In this document: piece by piece, positions 31,587-40,506 of the stretch
Numbering within the stretch: the first letter of the stretch is position 1
How the letters are laid out: each line of letters begins with the position of its first letter
Source: Devosia oryzisoli
Lineage (GTDB): Bacteria; Pseudomonadota; Alphaproteobacteria; Rhizobiales; Devosiaceae
Direction: 5' to 3'
Assembly (NCBI RefSeq): GCF_014837245.1
Contig: NZ_JACYFU010000001.1
Coordinates: 806,001 to 870,000 of the forward strand
DNA: 64,000 nt
Program-made: the position numbers and the translations under genes
Notes under the pieces: model-generated
The model's database searches: none
What the model was told of the DNA's origin: nothing
The model's input: the letters and a program-made list of their open reading frames with translations, nothing else

Positions 31587-33086
31587 CTACTCTATTCCAA
31601 GCTTCTTTTTCATCAGGTCGTTGAGCGCCTGCGGGTTGGCCTTGCCACCTGAGGCCTTCATGGCCTGTCCCACGAACCAGCCGATCATTGTCGGCTTGGC
31701 CTTGACCTTCTCGACCTGATCTGGATTGGCGGCAATGATCTCGTCGACGATCTTCTCGATCGCACCAAGGTCGGTCACCTGCTTGAGGCCGCGGCGCTCC
31801 ACGATCTCGCTCGGCTCTCCTTCCGGCTCCTCAGCGATAAGAATCTGCAGGACGTCCTTGCCGCCCTTCGAAGAGATCGTGCCTGCTGCGATCAGGTCGA
31901 CCAGACCGGCGATCTGCCTCGGCTGCAGATGCGTTTCCCACACGGCAAGGCCTTGGCTGTTGGCGAAAGCCGCGACGTCGGCGTTGAGGATATTGGCCAC
32001 TGCCTTGCCGTCGCGCTTGGTCCCGCTGTGCTTTACGCACGCTTCGTAGTAGTCGGCTGTCTCGCGATCGAGCGTCAGCACCATGGCATCGTAGGGCGTC
32101 ACGCCATACTCGTTGATGAACCGGGCCTGCTTCTCGTCGGGCAGTTCGGGGAGCTGCTGTGAAAGCTCGGTGATGAACGCGTCGTCGAACTCGAGGGGCA
32201 GCAGGTCGGGATCCGGGAAGTAGCGATAGTCGTGCGCCTCTTCCTTGGAGCGCATGGAGCGGGTCTCGCCATTCTTGGGGTCGAACAGCCGCGTTTCCTG
32301 GTCGATCTCTCCACCGTCTTCGAGAATGTCGATCTGTCGGCGGGCTTCATACTCGATCGCCTGGCCGGCAAACCGAATCGAGTTGACGTTCTTGATCTCG
32401 CAGCGCGTGCCGAAAGCCTCGCCTGGACGGCGCACCGAAACATTCACGTCGGCACGCATGGAGCCCTGCTCCATATTGCCGTCGCAGGTACCGAGGTAGC
32501 GCAGAATGGTGCGCAGCTTGCTGAGATAGGCCTTGGCTTCTTCGGCCGAACGCAGGTCCGGCTTGGAGACGATCTCCATGAGGGCGACGCCCGAGCGATT
32601 GAGATCGACGAAGCTCATATTGGGGTGCTGGTCATGGATCGATTTGCCGGCATCCTGCTCGAGATGCAGGCGCTCGATGCCGATCTCGATCTGCTCGCCA
32701 TCCACATCGAGCAGGACCTTGCCCTCCCCGACGATCGGGTCCTTGAACTGGGATATCTGATAGCCCTGGGGCAGGTCCGGATAGAAGTAGTTTTTCCGGT
32801 CAAACACGGAGCGCTTGTTGATCTTCGCCTTGAGTCCCAGCCCGGTCCGCACCGCCTGGCGCACGCACTCTTCATTGATCGTGGGCAGCATGCCGGGCAT
32901 CGCGGCATCAACGAAGCTGACGTTGGAATTGGGAGGATTGCCGAATGCCGTCGAGGAGCCCGAAAACAGCTTGCTCTCGCTCGTCACCTGGGCGTGCACT
33001 TCCATGCCGATGATGACTTCCCAGTCACCGGTGGAACCGGAGATCAGGCGCTTCTTATCGGGGGTGCGGGTATCGACGATGGTCAC
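31587..33086 (-). CDS. gatB: Aspartyl/glutamyl-tRNA amidotransferase subunit B
   Basis: GatB subunit of GatCAB, which activates misacylated Glu-tRNA-Gln (and Asp-tRNA-Asn) with ATP for amidation. It has 499 residues. The cradle domain starts [14 protein letters not shown] and contains [14 protein letters not shown] and NFGPDLP-type residues ([16 protein letters not shown]). The C-terminal YqeY-like domain ends [11 protein letters not shown]. The start is a GTG. Unlike many genomes it is separated from gatC and gatA by about 2.5 kb. Confidence 0.96.
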   Translation of the reverse strand: MTIVDTRTPDKKRLISGSTGDWEVIIGMEVHAQVTSESKLFSGSSTAFGNPPNSNVSFVDAAMPGMLPTINEECVRQAVRTGLGLKAKINKRSVFDRKNYFYPDLPQGYQISQFKDPIVGEGKVLLDVDGEQIEIGIERLHLEQDAGKSIHDQHPNMSFVDLNRSGVALMEIVSKPDLRSAEEAKAYLSKLRTILRYLGTCDGNMEQGSMRADVNVSVRRPGEAFGTRCEIKNVNSIRFAGQAIEYEARRQIDILEDGGEIDQETRLFDPKNGETRSMRSKEEAHDYRYFPDPDLLPLEFDDAFITELSQQLPELPDEKQARFINEYGVTPYDAMVLTLDRETADYYEACVKHSGTKRDGKAVANILNADVAAFANSQGLAVWETHLQPRQIAGLVDLIAAGTISSKGGKDVLQILIAEEPEGEPSEIVERRGLKQVTDLGAIEKIVDEIIAANPDQVEKVKAKPTMIGWFVGQAMKASGGKANPQALNDLMKKKLGIE

Positions 33087-33166
33087 TTGGCAGTCCTGGG
33101 CGGCTTGGCAAATCTGGCTCTGTGCTTAGCGATGTTACCGAGCCGATGCAATCTTTAGACCGGCCG

Positions 33167-33676
33167 CTATTCCTCGTCGATCATGCCCAGGTAAGGGTGC
33201 AGGCGCTTTTCCAGGTGAACGCTGGCGAACGGGTCGTAACCGCCGTGTCCGTCCTGCCCCAGGGCCATGATCCGATACCCTTGTCGCTCATAGAACCGCA
33301 CGGCCCGCACGTGGTCGGCCGGTGTTTCCAGAGAGACGCGCGTTGCACCCGCCAATTCCAGCACCGCTTCCATGCGCTGCAGCAACAGGGTGCCGATGCC
33401 ATTATCCTGCACCTCGGGCATGACAAAGAGGTAGGGGATGTAGTTTCGGCGCGGGCTACGGGAGCACCAGCCGACGACGATATCGTCCAGTACGGCCACG
33501 ATGGCATTTTGCCAGCCATGACCCACCGCATGAGCCAGGCGCCGGCGTTCCGCATCCTTCTGTCCGGGTCGATCACTCAAGATGGGAAGAATGCTGCCTT
33601 TCCATGCCCGGAAGGCGATGTCGGCCATGCGCGGTGCGTCGGTGGCTTCAGCAGAGCGGATCTTGATGGCCGGCAT
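33167..33676 (-). CDS. GNAT family N-acetyltransferase
   Basis: A 169-residue GNAT acyltransferase. The acetyl-CoA loop appears in VMPEVQDNGIGTLLLQRM (motif A), preceded by a beta strand and followed by RVSLETPADHVRAVRFYERQGYRI (motif B). The N-terminal segment IRSAEATDAPRMADIAFRAW is usual for this fold. The acceptor substrate is unknown. It is 35 bases after the chorismate mutase gene and could share a message with it. Confidence 0.86.
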   Translation of the reverse strand: MPAIKIRSAEATDAPRMADIAFRAWKGSILPILSDRPGQKDAERRRLAHAVGHGWQNAIVAVLDDIVVGWCSRSPRRNYIPYLFVMPEVQDNGIGTLLLQRMEAVLELAGATRVSLETPADHVRAVRFYERQGYRIMALGQDGHGGYDPFASVHLEKRLHPYLGMIDEE

Positions 33677-33711
33677 GACTGTCCCCTGCGGTTGGCGCCG
33701 ACGGTCCGGCG

Positions 33712-34050
33712 CTATTTGCTGCGGCGACGCGCCGCGATGATGCCCTTCTCGTAATTGACGTTCCAGTCGATCAGGGTGCGCCAGATAAGTTCGGCCTGAT
33801 CTTCGTCGAGATCAAGGTCCAAACTGCGGGCACGCACTTTGGCGACCACGGCCTCGATGCGCTTGGGGTCGTAGGCCTCGTGCGGATCCGTCTTGATCTC
33901 GGCCATCCGTGTGACATAGCCATGCCGCTCTGCAAACAATGCGAGCAACGCCTGGTCGATCCGGTCGATCTCCAAGCGGACATCGTCTTTTGTGGCACAT
34001 TCGGCGGGCAGTTTTGCAGCAGTCACGGCGCTCTTCCTGGCTTCAGTCAC
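33712..34050 (-). CDS. Chorismate mutase, AroQ type
   Basis: All-helical AroQ-fold chorismate mutase that makes prephenate for Phe and Tyr synthesis. Key segments are DDVRLEIDRIDQALLALFAE, VTRMAEIKTDPHEAYDPKR (with the catalytic Arg/Lys) and ELIWRTLIDWNVNYEK. The start is unresolved: no in-frame ATG precedes the domain. I used a GTG at 34050 (112 residues); a TTG at 34134 would add 28 residues that look non-coding. No strong ribosome-binding site was seen for either. It is a monofunctional enzyme without a prephenate dehydratase domain. Confidence 0.85.
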   Translation of the reverse strand: MTEARKSAVTAAKLPAECATKDDVRLEIDRIDQALLALFAERHGYVTRMAEIKTDPHEAYDPKRIEAVVAKVRARSLDLDLDEDQAELIWRTLIDWNVNYEKGIIAARRRSK

Positions 34051-34167
34051 GTTGCTGGTTTGCACCGGCCGGGCACCGAATTCAACTGACAGGCCCTGCA
34101 AATCTGGAGTTGGAGCGTATTTGGCGCTAAACAACGGTCATGTTTAGTCAGTCTGAATCCGCCTGAA

Positions 34168-34190
34168 GCCCCGTCCAACAGCGACGGGGC
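34168..34190. repeat. Strong hairpin between the chorismate mutase gene and yjhX-like gene
   Basis: A perfect eight-base-pair stem GCCCCGTC / GACGGGGC with a seven-base loop (CAACAGC) in the spacer between two divergent genes. Neither side has a T-run. A terminator is unexpected here, so it may be a leader structure or an operator-like element. Confidence 0.4.
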
Positions 34191-34282
34191 ATGAATGAAT
34201 GGGATCGCCGCCGTGCCTAATGGTCCGGCGCGGATGCTCTTGTTCGCGAGCGGTCGCTCGCCCTTCAGGCTTCAGACTTACA

Positions 34283-34540
34283 ATGGACATCTCTCGGAAC
34301 GAACAGCGGGTGCTTCACGCGCTTGCGCAGGACGGCTGCATCGCTGCCATCAAGGATGAACGCGGCAAGATCGCCGCCCTAGAATTCTACAATCGCGATG
34401 GCTGGCTGGTGGGCGGATTGACACCGCTGATCTTTGGCAAGTTGCGCTCGAAAAAAGCCATCCGGTCGCAGGGTGGACAACCCTATCGAATTACACGAAG
34501 GGGCCTCGAATTGGTGCGCAGCCAGTTGGACAATCGGTGA
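34283..34540 (+). CDS. YjhX family toxin-like protein (UPF0386)
   Basis: An 85-residue protein resembling E. coli YjhX. It begins MDISRNEQRVLHALAQDGCI, continues with EFYNRDGWLVGGLTPLIFGKL, and ends in the hallmark QPYRITRRGLELVRSQLDNR. In E. coli, YjhX is reported as a toxin paired with the GNAT protein YjhQ. Here no antitoxin gene abuts it: the next gene in the same direction is absent and a GNAT gene lies 600 bases away beyond the chorismate mutase gene. The ATG at 34283 gives the family's usual N-terminus. Confidence 0.82.
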   Translation: MDISRNEQRVLHALAQDGCIAAIKDERGKIAALEFYNRDGWLVGGLTPLIFGKLRSKKAIRSQGGQPYRITRRGLELVRSQLDNR

Positions 34541-34622
34541 CGTGCCACTGATGTCCGGGGCATCTGCACCGGACAACAGCACATCCTGAAATATCGATAG
34601 TCTGGGACGCCGGGGCGGCGGC

Positions 34623-34940
34623 CTAGTGACGAGTGACTTCACTCAGGGCCGCCGCGATGTGCTCCCATTCCTGGGAGACGCTGGCGGTGGCGCGACGCTT
34701 GCCGGCGCGGCGATACCAGTAGTCGGCGTTGCCCATATCGGCTTCGATCCAGTGCATGAGCGCATGCACCCAGTCGAAAGCCTGCACGCCTTCCATGGCC
34801 TGGACGATGTTGTGGGCGCGCTCCCATTCGGGGCCGACACGCAGCTCGCCCTTCTTGAGCCACCACAGGGCCTGCAATGGCTTGCTCATGTCCTTGGGCG
34901 GCTCGGACCAGTCGAGAGAGGTGAAGATATCAGAGGCCAT
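34623..34940 (-). CDS. Conserved-looking small protein of unknown function
   Basis: A 105-residue protein that I do not recognise. It is rich in tryptophan: LDWSEPPKDMSKPLQALWWL near the start, then WERAHNIVQAMEG, DWVHALMHWIEAD and NADYWYRRAGKR. The alternating helices and aromatic residues look like a compact, soluble helical protein, and coding quality is good. The ATG at 34940 precedes the conserved-looking region; a frame extending to 35015 is possible. It stands between yjhX and the GyrI-like gene with no clear operon partner. Confidence 0.72.
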   Translation of the reverse strand: MASDIFTSLDWSEPPKDMSKPLQALWWLKKGELRVGPEWERAHNIVQAMEGVQAFDWVHALMHWIEADMGNADYWYRRAGKRRATASVSQEWEHIAAALSEVTRH

Positions 34941-35083
34941 CGGCGAGATCCCTGTCGGCCCGGACGCAGAAGGGGAACGCGTCGCTACCAATTTGAACTT
35001 GTACATTGGCCGCAAATAGTGCGGAACGGCGGCGCAATCAAGCGCCGCGAACGTCCTTGATCGGCACGGGTCCCGCGCCGAGC

Positions 35084-35551
35084 CTATTCAAGCATCGTGA
35101 AAACGTCGGTCAGAAGCTGCTCTTCGGGCACCTGGTCGGGCGAGTTCAGATAGACCTCCCACATCGGTGCGCCCATTTTACGCCCGATCGCCTCTAGATG
35201 CGGCATCATCAGGTCGTAGTCCGTGCGCAGCGACGCATAGGATCCCTTGTGCAGAAAATAGAGAACTTCGCCAGCGGGTGTCATGTCTCCGCTCACCGGG
35301 CCTTGCGCCTTGCCCATGTCGGCCGCACTCACGGTGAAGCCGGCCCGGAAAGTCATTTCGGAAGGGCTGTAGTCGTAATAGACCGAAAGCGCACCGCCCG
35401 CAGGCCGGATGTGCCGTGATTCCATGAAGGACCAGACCTCTCGGAAGGCCTCGCCCATTTTGCTGGATATATCCTCAGGCGCCATCGAACTGGTCTTCGT
35501 GACGTAGAGGTATGGGGTTTGCGAAACCCTGATCACCTTGAAATCTGGCAT
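35084..35551 (-). CDS. GyrI-like small-molecule-binding domain protein
   Basis: A 155-residue single-domain protein resembling the GyrI-like effector-binding domain found in SbmC and at the C-terminus of many AraC regulators. It has the characteristic N-terminal strand FKVIRVSQTPYLYVTKTSSM, a middle VYYDYSPSEMTFRAGFTV and the ending AGEVLYFLHKGSYASLRTDYDLM. There is no DNA-binding domain, so it is a stand-alone ligand-binding protein, as in YqjB/SbmC-type proteins. Its ligand is unknown. Confidence 0.75.
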   Translation of the reverse strand: MPDFKVIRVSQTPYLYVTKTSSMAPEDISSKMGEAFREVWSFMESRHIRPAGGALSVYYDYSPSEMTFRAGFTVSAADMGKAQGPVSGDMTPAGEVLYFLHKGSYASLRTDYDLMMPHLEAIGRKMGAPMWEVYLNSPDQVPEEQLLTDVFTMLE

Positions 35552-35629
35552 GGCAAGCACTCCGGGCAGTTGTCCGAAGATGCTAAGCGAGCGTCACCGC
35601 CGCCTTTTTGACGGCCGTCAACGCGCCAG

Positions 35630-37114
35630 TTACCACCACTGCTTGGGCGCAAAGTCGCCGCCGGCGCTCTTCTCGATGACACGAGCAGCGGCAAAAAGCG
35701 TCTCTTCGTCAAACGGCCTACCGATCAGTTGCAGGCCCAGCGGGAGCCCCTTGCCGTCCTTGCCGGCTGGCACCGCGATGCCCGGCAGACCCGCCATGTT
35801 CACTGTGACGGTGAAGATGTCGTTGAGGTACATGGCGACCGGATCGGCAGCCAAAGCTTCATCACCGATCCCGAACGCTGCAGAGGGAGTCGCCGGCGTC
35901 AGAATGGCGTCGACACCACTACCAAATGCGTCCTCGAAGTCCTTCTTGATCAGTGACCGAACTTTCTGCGCCTTGACATAGTAGGCGTCGAAATAGCCGG
36001 CGGAGAGCACATAGGTACCGATCATGATGCGGCGCTTCACCTCGCGGCCAAAACCGGCGGCGCGCGTCAGTTCGTACATGTCGGTGATGTCCTTGCCGGA
36101 CACGCGCAACCCGTACTTGACGCCGTCATATCGGGCGAGGTTGGACGATGCCTCCGCCGGCGCGACGATATAGTAGGCCGGCAGCGCGTACTTGGTATGC
36201 GGCAGGGAAATGTCCTTGACCGTCGCACCCTCGGCCTTCAGCCATTCGAGGCCCTGCTGCCAGAGCTTTTCGATCTCTGCGGGCATCCCGTCCATGCGGT
36301 ATTCGCGCGGCACGCCAATGGTCAGTCCCTTGACCCCCCGCTCCACCGCCGCTGCGAAATCCGGCACCGCCAGATCCACGCTCGTGGAATCCTTGGAATC
36401 GAAGCCAGACATCGACGTCATCAGGATGGCCGCATCTTCCACGGTACGGGCAATCGGCCCCGCCTGGTCGAGCGAAGAGGCAAAGGCAACGGTGCCCCAG
36501 CGCGAGCAACGACCGTACGTTGGCTTTATGCCGACAGTGCCGGTGAACGCCGCCGGCTGGCGAATCGACCCGCCCGTATCAGTTGCGGTCGCACCCGCGC
36601 AAAGCCAGGCGGCCACGGCTGCAGCGGATCCACCCGACGAGCCGCCCGGGACGAGGTTGGCGTTGCTGCCTTCAGCGCGGAACGGGCTTATGACCGGGCC
36701 GTAATAGCTGGTTTCGTTGGATGACCCCATGGCGAATTCATCCATGTTGAGCTTACCCAACATGACGGCACCATCGCGCCACAGATTAGCGGTAACGGTC
36801 GATTCGTACTCGGGCTTGAAGCCATCAAGTATGTGGCTGGCCGCCTGGGTATGCACGCCCTTCGTCGCAAACAGGTCCTTGATCCCGAGCGGGATGCCTT
36901 CGAGCGGCCCGCCCTGCCCTTGCGCCAGCTTCGCATCGCTCGCCTTTGCCATCTCGCGGGCCTGCTCCGGCGTGGTGGCGACATACGCGTTCAAGGCGTC
37001 ATTGGCCTTGTCGATGGCCGCAATGTAGGCATCGGTCAGTTCGAGGGCGGTAAAGCTCTTGTCCGTCAGGCCCTTGCGGGCATCGGCGAGGCTCAGCTTG
37101 GTCAGGTCAGTCAA
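35630..37114 (-). CDS. gatA: Aspartyl/glutamyl-tRNA amidotransferase subunit A
   Basis: Amidase-signature subunit that releases ammonia from glutamine for GatB. It has 494 residues. The Ser-cisSer-Lys triad is Lys79 (GIPLGIKD), Ser159 (VPGGSSGGS) and Ser183 (TGGSIRQPA). The sequence [13 protein letters not shown] follows. It is the last gene of a gatC-GNAT-secreted protein-gatA cluster; its start overlaps the preceding gene's end by eight bases. Confidence 0.97.
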   Translation of the reverse strand: MTDLTKLSLADARKGLTDKSFTALELTDAYIAAIDKANDALNAYVATTPEQAREMAKASDAKLAQGQGGPLEGIPLGIKDLFATKGVHTQAASHILDGFKPEYESTVTANLWRDGAVMLGKLNMDEFAMGSSNETSYYGPVISPFRAEGSNANLVPGGSSGGSAAAVAAWLCAGATATDTGGSIRQPAAFTGTVGIKPTYGRCSRWGTVAFASSLDQAGPIARTVEDAAILMTSMSGFDSKDSTSVDLAVPDFAAAVERGVKGLTIGVPREYRMDGMPAEIEKLWQQGLEWLKAEGATVKDISLPHTKYALPAYYIVAPAEASSNLARYDGVKYGLRVSGKDITDMYELTRAAGFGREVKRRIMIGTYVLSAGYFDAYYVKAQKVRSLIKKDFEDAFGSGVDAILTPATPSAAFGIGDEALAADPVAMYLNDIFTVTVNMAGLPGIAVPAGKDGKGLPLGLQLIGRPFDEETLFAAARVIEKSAGGDFAPKQWW

Positions 37115-37565
37115 CGGGGATCTCGCTCAGATTATCGCAGCGTGTGTAGAGCGTTGCGCCCGGGGTCGCAACCTCGCTGCTTGTTTGGGCCGCCTCATGC
37201 GTGCTGAGTGCCAACTCGAACGCGGAGACGACCTGAATTTGCGTTTCGCTCACCGGGGTCACGGCGAGACTGTCCGGGTACAGGGACCCAGGAGCCTCGC
37301 AGATCGTGTCGATGAGCAGATGCCTGCTGCCCTCACGGCCCTTGACGTCGAAGAAGGCACACCGGACCGCCATCGATCGGATGCCATCGTTAAAGTCGAG
37401 ACTGAGAAAATCGTGCGTCTGCCAGGCAGCCAGCCCTTCTGTCTCGAGCGCCGAGCAGGCGTCGGCGTCAGTCACATAAATCTTGTCGCGATCGATGCGC
37501 AGGTCCTCCTGCGCCAACGCAGGGGCACCTGTCGCCAGCAACGCGATGGCCAGAAGGCGTTTCAA
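37107..37565 (-). CDS. Predicted secreted protein of unknown function between gatC and gatA
   Basis: A 152-residue protein with a clear signal peptide [18 protein letters not shown], cleaved near residue 20. The mature part has four cysteines ([28 protein letters not shown]), probably forming disulfides, and looks like a periplasmic protein. I know no family for it. The start is a TTG that overlaps the upstream GNAT stop as TTGA (37562-37565), which puts the signal peptide at the true N-terminus; an ATG at 37610 inside the GNAT gene adds 15 basic residues. The 3' end overlaps gatA by eight bases. Confidence 0.72.
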   Translation of the reverse strand: MKRLLAIALLATGAPALAQEDLRIDRDKIYVTDADACSALETEGLAAWQTHDFLSLDFNDGIRSMAVRCAFFDVKGREGSRHLLIDTICEAPGSLYPDSLAVTPVSETQIQVVSAFELALSTHEAAQTSSEVATPGATLYTRCDNLSEIPVD

Positions 37566-38044
37566 GCGGCCCGCTCCACGCCGAGCTGCAGTTCGAAAAA
37601 GGCCGACCATGGACTCTCGGGATAGTCGAGAAAGGCCCTGCGCGGCGTAAAGCCGTAGCGCGTATAGAGCCGATGCGCCTCGGCCATACCCTCTCCCGTG
37701 CCCGTCTCGAGCATCAGAGCGGCCAGCCTTCGCTCTTGCGCAAGGGTGACGATGCTTTCCAGCAGTTGCCGGCCCACGCGCTGCCCGCGGACCTCTGGGC
37801 GAGTGAACATCCGCTTGACCTCGCCAAGCCCTTCTCCGTGCATCTTGAGTGCACCCATTCCGACAGCGCGGCCGGTTTCGTCGCGTGCCACAAAGAGGGT
37901 CGTATCGGTGTCCGCCATCTGTTCAACGGTCATCTTGAACTGATATTCGAGCGGCGACAGTGGCAGCAGGTGGTCGTTCAGCAGGGCCACCAACTCGCGA
38001 ACATCGTCCTGCAACGGTGTTTCGATGGCGATGCTTGTGGTCAT
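37562..38044 (-). CDS. GNAT family N-acetyltransferase between gatC and gatA
   Basis: A 160-residue acetyltransferase. The acetyl-CoA loop is TRPEVRGQRVGRQLLESIV (motif A), followed by ALMLETGTGEGMAEAHRLYTRYGF with the usual HxxY helix. Substrate is unknown; small-molecule or antibiotic acetylation is common for this size. It starts one base after the gatC stop (38046) and is coupled to the next gene, so it is expressed with the GatCAB genes. Confidence 0.87.
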   Translation of the reverse strand: MTTSIAIETPLQDDVRELVALLNDHLLPLSPLEYQFKMTVEQMADTDTTLFVARDETGRAVGMGALKMHGEGLGEVKRMFTRPEVRGQRVGRQLLESIVTLAQERRLAALMLETGTGEGMAEAHRLYTRYGFTPRRAFLDYPESPWSAFFELQLGVERAA

Positions 38045-38045
38045 T

Positions 38046-38333
38046 TTACTCGACCACCTTCGGGACCATAAAAAAGTTGTCTTCGCTCAGCGGAGCATTC
38101 TTCACGATCTTTTCGGCGTAGCCACCGTCGGTCACGATGTCTTCCCGGCGGCGCAGCGTCATCGGCGTCACCGACGTCATGGGCTCGACCCCTTCGACGT
38201 TGACCTCGTTCAGTTGCTCAACGAAGCCCAGAATGGCGTTGAGTTCCTGTTGGTAGCCCGTCACCTCGTCTTCTTCGATGCGTATCCGCGCAAGGCGTCC
38301 GATTCGTTTGACGGTTGTGGCATCGACGGACAT
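38046..38333 (-). CDS. gatC: Aspartyl/glutamyl-tRNA amidotransferase subunit C
   Basis: Small scaffold subunit of GatCAB, 95 residues, which holds GatA and GatB together. It shows the usual [14 protein letters not shown] start, [17 protein letters not shown] in the middle and the conserved [12 protein letters not shown] and FFMVPKVVE ending. It is the first gene of the cluster and is followed by a GNAT gene and a secreted-protein gene before gatA. Confidence 0.95.
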   Translation of the reverse strand: MSVDATTVKRIGRLARIRIEEDEVTGYQQELNAILGFVEQLNEVNVEGVEPMTSVTPMTLRRREDIVTDGGYAEKIVKNAPLSEDNFFMVPKVVE

Positions 38334-38418
38334 GGCAATCTCCGGAAAGTCATCGCTTGTGACGGGTTCTTACCAATGCGCACCGCCCCATGACAACGAA
38401 AATGGCACCGTGCACTGA

Positions 38419-38940
38419 CTAGACCTCTACTGCGAGCCCCGCCTCTAGGGCGATGAGACCCGTACCGTCGAGAGAATCGGACAGCTCAGCGAATGCGGCG
38501 TCGATCGCTTCGTTTGGAGCGGCCAAGGCGATGAGTCGGGGTGACCTATGTGCAATGAGACCTGCCGCCAATGTGGCGGCGGCGCTTCCGAAACAGACGA
38601 CAACCGCCTTGTCGATCCACTTCCCGAAGGCCGCAAGGGGCTCGCCGAGCAGCAGCAAGGGGGCGTCCCCATCAGTGTCGATGACCACAGAGCCCGGTCC
38701 CAGTTCCCAGACCTCGGCCCTCCGAGGCCCATCTTCGGCATCGAGCAAACGCTGCGGCGCCCGTGGCCGCCAGGTCCCCGCTTCGGCCGGCAAACCGGCT
38801 CCCATCGCAACAACGAGATCAGCGCCCCCTGCCAGCTCTATCGGGTCCACACCGGTCGGCGCCGCCTCCGCATCCACCACCACGATCTGCCCCCCCGCAT
38901 ACACGCGAAAGCAACTGCCTCCAAACCAAGTGAGCTTCAT
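38419..38940 (-). CDS. Metallo-beta-lactamase-fold-like protein with degenerate metal site
   Basis: A 173-residue protein whose start, MKLTWFGGSCFRVYAGG, matches the opening strand of UlaG-like or UPF0173 metallo-hydrolases. Where those carry the zinc motif HxHxDH it has ADLVVAMGAGLPAE, so the metal ligands are gone. The remainder keeps alternating hydrophobic strands (GSVVIDTDG, KAVVVCFGS, RLIALAAP). It may be a non-catalytic relative with a binding or structural role; recognition rests on the N-terminus and layout. The ATG at 38940 gives the family-like start. It is divergent from ruvX over 72 bases. Confidence 0.65.
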   Translation of the reverse strand: MKLTWFGGSCFRVYAGGQIVVVDAEAAPTGVDPIELAGGADLVVAMGAGLPAEAGTWRPRAPQRLLDAEDGPRRAEVWELGPGSVVIDTDGDAPLLLLGEPLAAFGKWIDKAVVVCFGSAAATLAAGLIAHRSPRLIALAAPNEAIDAAFAELSDSLDGTGLIALEAGLAVEV

Positions 38941-39012
38941 CTGTCGTATTTCCCGTCGCCTTGCGTGGCATGATTTTCTATAGGTCTGTTCATCCCTGGC
39001 CGAAAGCACACC

Positions 39013-39468
39013 GTGACCGATCAAGATCCTCTAGTCCTCATCCCAGCATCCGGAAAAATCCTGGGTCTCGACCTCGGCACGAAGACCATCGGCGTCGCGG
39101 TCTCTGATGCCATGCGGTATTCCGCGACGCCGCTTGAAACCATCAAACGAACCAAGTTCACGCAGGATGCCGAGCGTCTGATCGAGCTTGTGGCACAGAA
39201 TCAGGCCGTGGCCACCGTGCTGGGCTTGCCCCTCAACATGGATGGCTCCGAAGGTCCGCGCGTCCAATCTACCCGCGCCTTTGCCCGAAACCTCTCCAAG
39301 AAGCTCGACCTGCCTATCGTCTTCTGGGACGAGCGGCTTTCCACCTCAGCGGTGACGCGCATGATGATCGAAGCAGATCTGCGGCGCGACCGCCGGGCGG
39401 AAATCGTGGACAAGCTTGCCGCCAGCTACATTCTTCAGGGGCTGCTCGACCGGTTGCGTCGGGGATAA
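39013..39468 (+). CDS. ruvX: RuvX/YqgF Holliday-junction resolvase-like, rRNA-processing nuclease
   Basis: A 151-residue RNase H-fold protein. The first Asp strand is [17 protein letters not shown]; the other catalytic positions are in [14 protein letters not shown] and [14 protein letters not shown] with the final acidic [14 protein letters not shown]. In E. coli it matures the 5' end of 16S rRNA and has been proposed as a Holliday-junction resolvase. Start is GTG at 39013. It leads a run ruvX-pyrB-pyrC-plsY-dprA in the same direction. Confidence 0.93.
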   Translation: MTDQDPLVLIPASGKILGLDLGTKTIGVAVSDAMRYSATPLETIKRTKFTQDAERLIELVAQNQAVATVLGLPLNMDGSEGPRVQSTRAFARNLSKKLDLPIVFWDERLSTSAVTRMMIEADLRRDRRAEIVDKLAASYILQGLLDRLRRG

Positions 39469-39534
39469 TGGGCCTGCGGGCTTGTCCGTCCTTGCCCCCT
39501 CGGTTAGACCGCTGCAAATCGCAAGGGATGCGAC

Positions 39535-40506
39535 ATGCCGCAGCAGTATTCTGACGCCGCTCAGTCAGGCGACTTTCCCCCGTTCAGGCAGCGTCACCTC
39601 ATTTCCATCGCTGATCTCAAGCAGCACGAGATTGTGGACCTGTTGGACCGCGCTGAGAAGATGATCGCGGTCAGCCGGCAGGAGCGGAAGTCGCTCCCCA
39701 CGCTGTCCGGCAAGACGCAGATCAACCTGTTTTTCGAGCCCTCTACCCGCACCCAATCCTCGTTTGAGATCGCGGGCAAGCGTCTGGGCGCGCTCGTGGT
39801 CAACATGTCGGTCAAGACCAGTTCCGTCTCCAAGGGCGAAACGCTCGTCGATACCGCGACCACGCTCAATGCGATGCGGCCCGACGTGCTGGTTGTCCGG
39901 CATTCGGCTGCCGGTGCGGTGGAGTTGCTGAGCCAGAAGGTCGGCTGCTCTGTCGTCAATGCCGGGGACGGCGCCCACGAGCATCCGACCCAGGCGCTGC
40001 TCGATGCCCTGACCATCCGTAACCACAAAGGCACGCTTGCCGGACTGACGGTGGCCATCTGCGGCGACATCCTTAATTCCCGCGTAGCGCGCTCCAACCT
40101 TTTGCTGCTGGGGGCGCTCCACGTGCGCACACGGGTCATCGCGCCACGCACCCTGCTCCCCGCCGGCATCGAGAATCTAGCCACCGAGGTATTCACCGAT
40201 ATGGAGGAAGGCCTGAAGGGCGCGGACGTCGTGATGATGCTGCGCCTGCAGCACGAGCGCGCCAATGGCCGCATGATCCCTTCGGTGCGTGAATACTACC
40301 GGTTCTATGGCCTAGACGAAGCCAAGCTCGCACACGCCAAGCCGGACGCCATCGTGATGCATCCGGGGCCCATGAACCGGGGTGTCGAAATCGATCCGGC
40401 GATCGCCGATGGCGACCGCTCCGTAATTACCGATCAGGTGGAAATGGGCGTCGCCGTCCGAATGGCCGTTCTCGACGCCCTGCTTCCTGCAAGGAACGAC
40501 GCATGA
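39535..40506 (+). CDS. pyrB: Aspartate carbamoyltransferase catalytic subunit
   Basis: Second step of pyrimidine biosynthesis: carbamoyl phosphate plus aspartate gives carbamoyl-aspartate. It has 323 residues. Carbamoyl-phosphate binding motif is [13 protein letters not shown], the second motif is [13 protein letters not shown], and the aspartate-side is [13 protein letters not shown]. No regulatory subunit PyrI is seen; instead a PyrC-like gene follows with a four-base overlap, suggesting partnership with that protein. Confidence 0.97.
   Translation: MPQQYSDAAQSGDFPPFRQRHLISIADLKQHEIVDLLDRAEKMIAVSRQERKSLPTLSGKTQINLFFEPSTRTQSSFEIAGKRLGALVVNMSVKTSSVSKGETLVDTATTLNAMRPDVLVVRHSAAGAVELLSQKVGCSVVNAGDGAHEHPTQALLDALTIRNHKGTLAGLTVAICGDILNSRVARSNLLLLGALHVRTRVIAPRTLLPAGIENLATEVFTDMEEGLKGADVVMMLRLQHERANGRMIPSVREYYRFYGLDEAKLAHAKPDAIVMHPGPMNRGVEIDPAIADGDRSVITDQVEMGVAVRMAVLDALLPARNDA

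Noticed and set aside
33167..33676. The GNAT gene as a YjhQ antitoxin partner of the YjhX-like gene.
   Set aside because: It is on the opposite strand, separated by the chorismate mutase gene, and has no YjhQ-specific feature that I can see, so the pairing is left as an open question.
34168..34190. The hairpin near the chorismate mutase gene as an intrinsic terminator.
   Set aside because: It lies between two divergent gene starts and has no T-run on either strand, so it was listed only as an inverted repeat.
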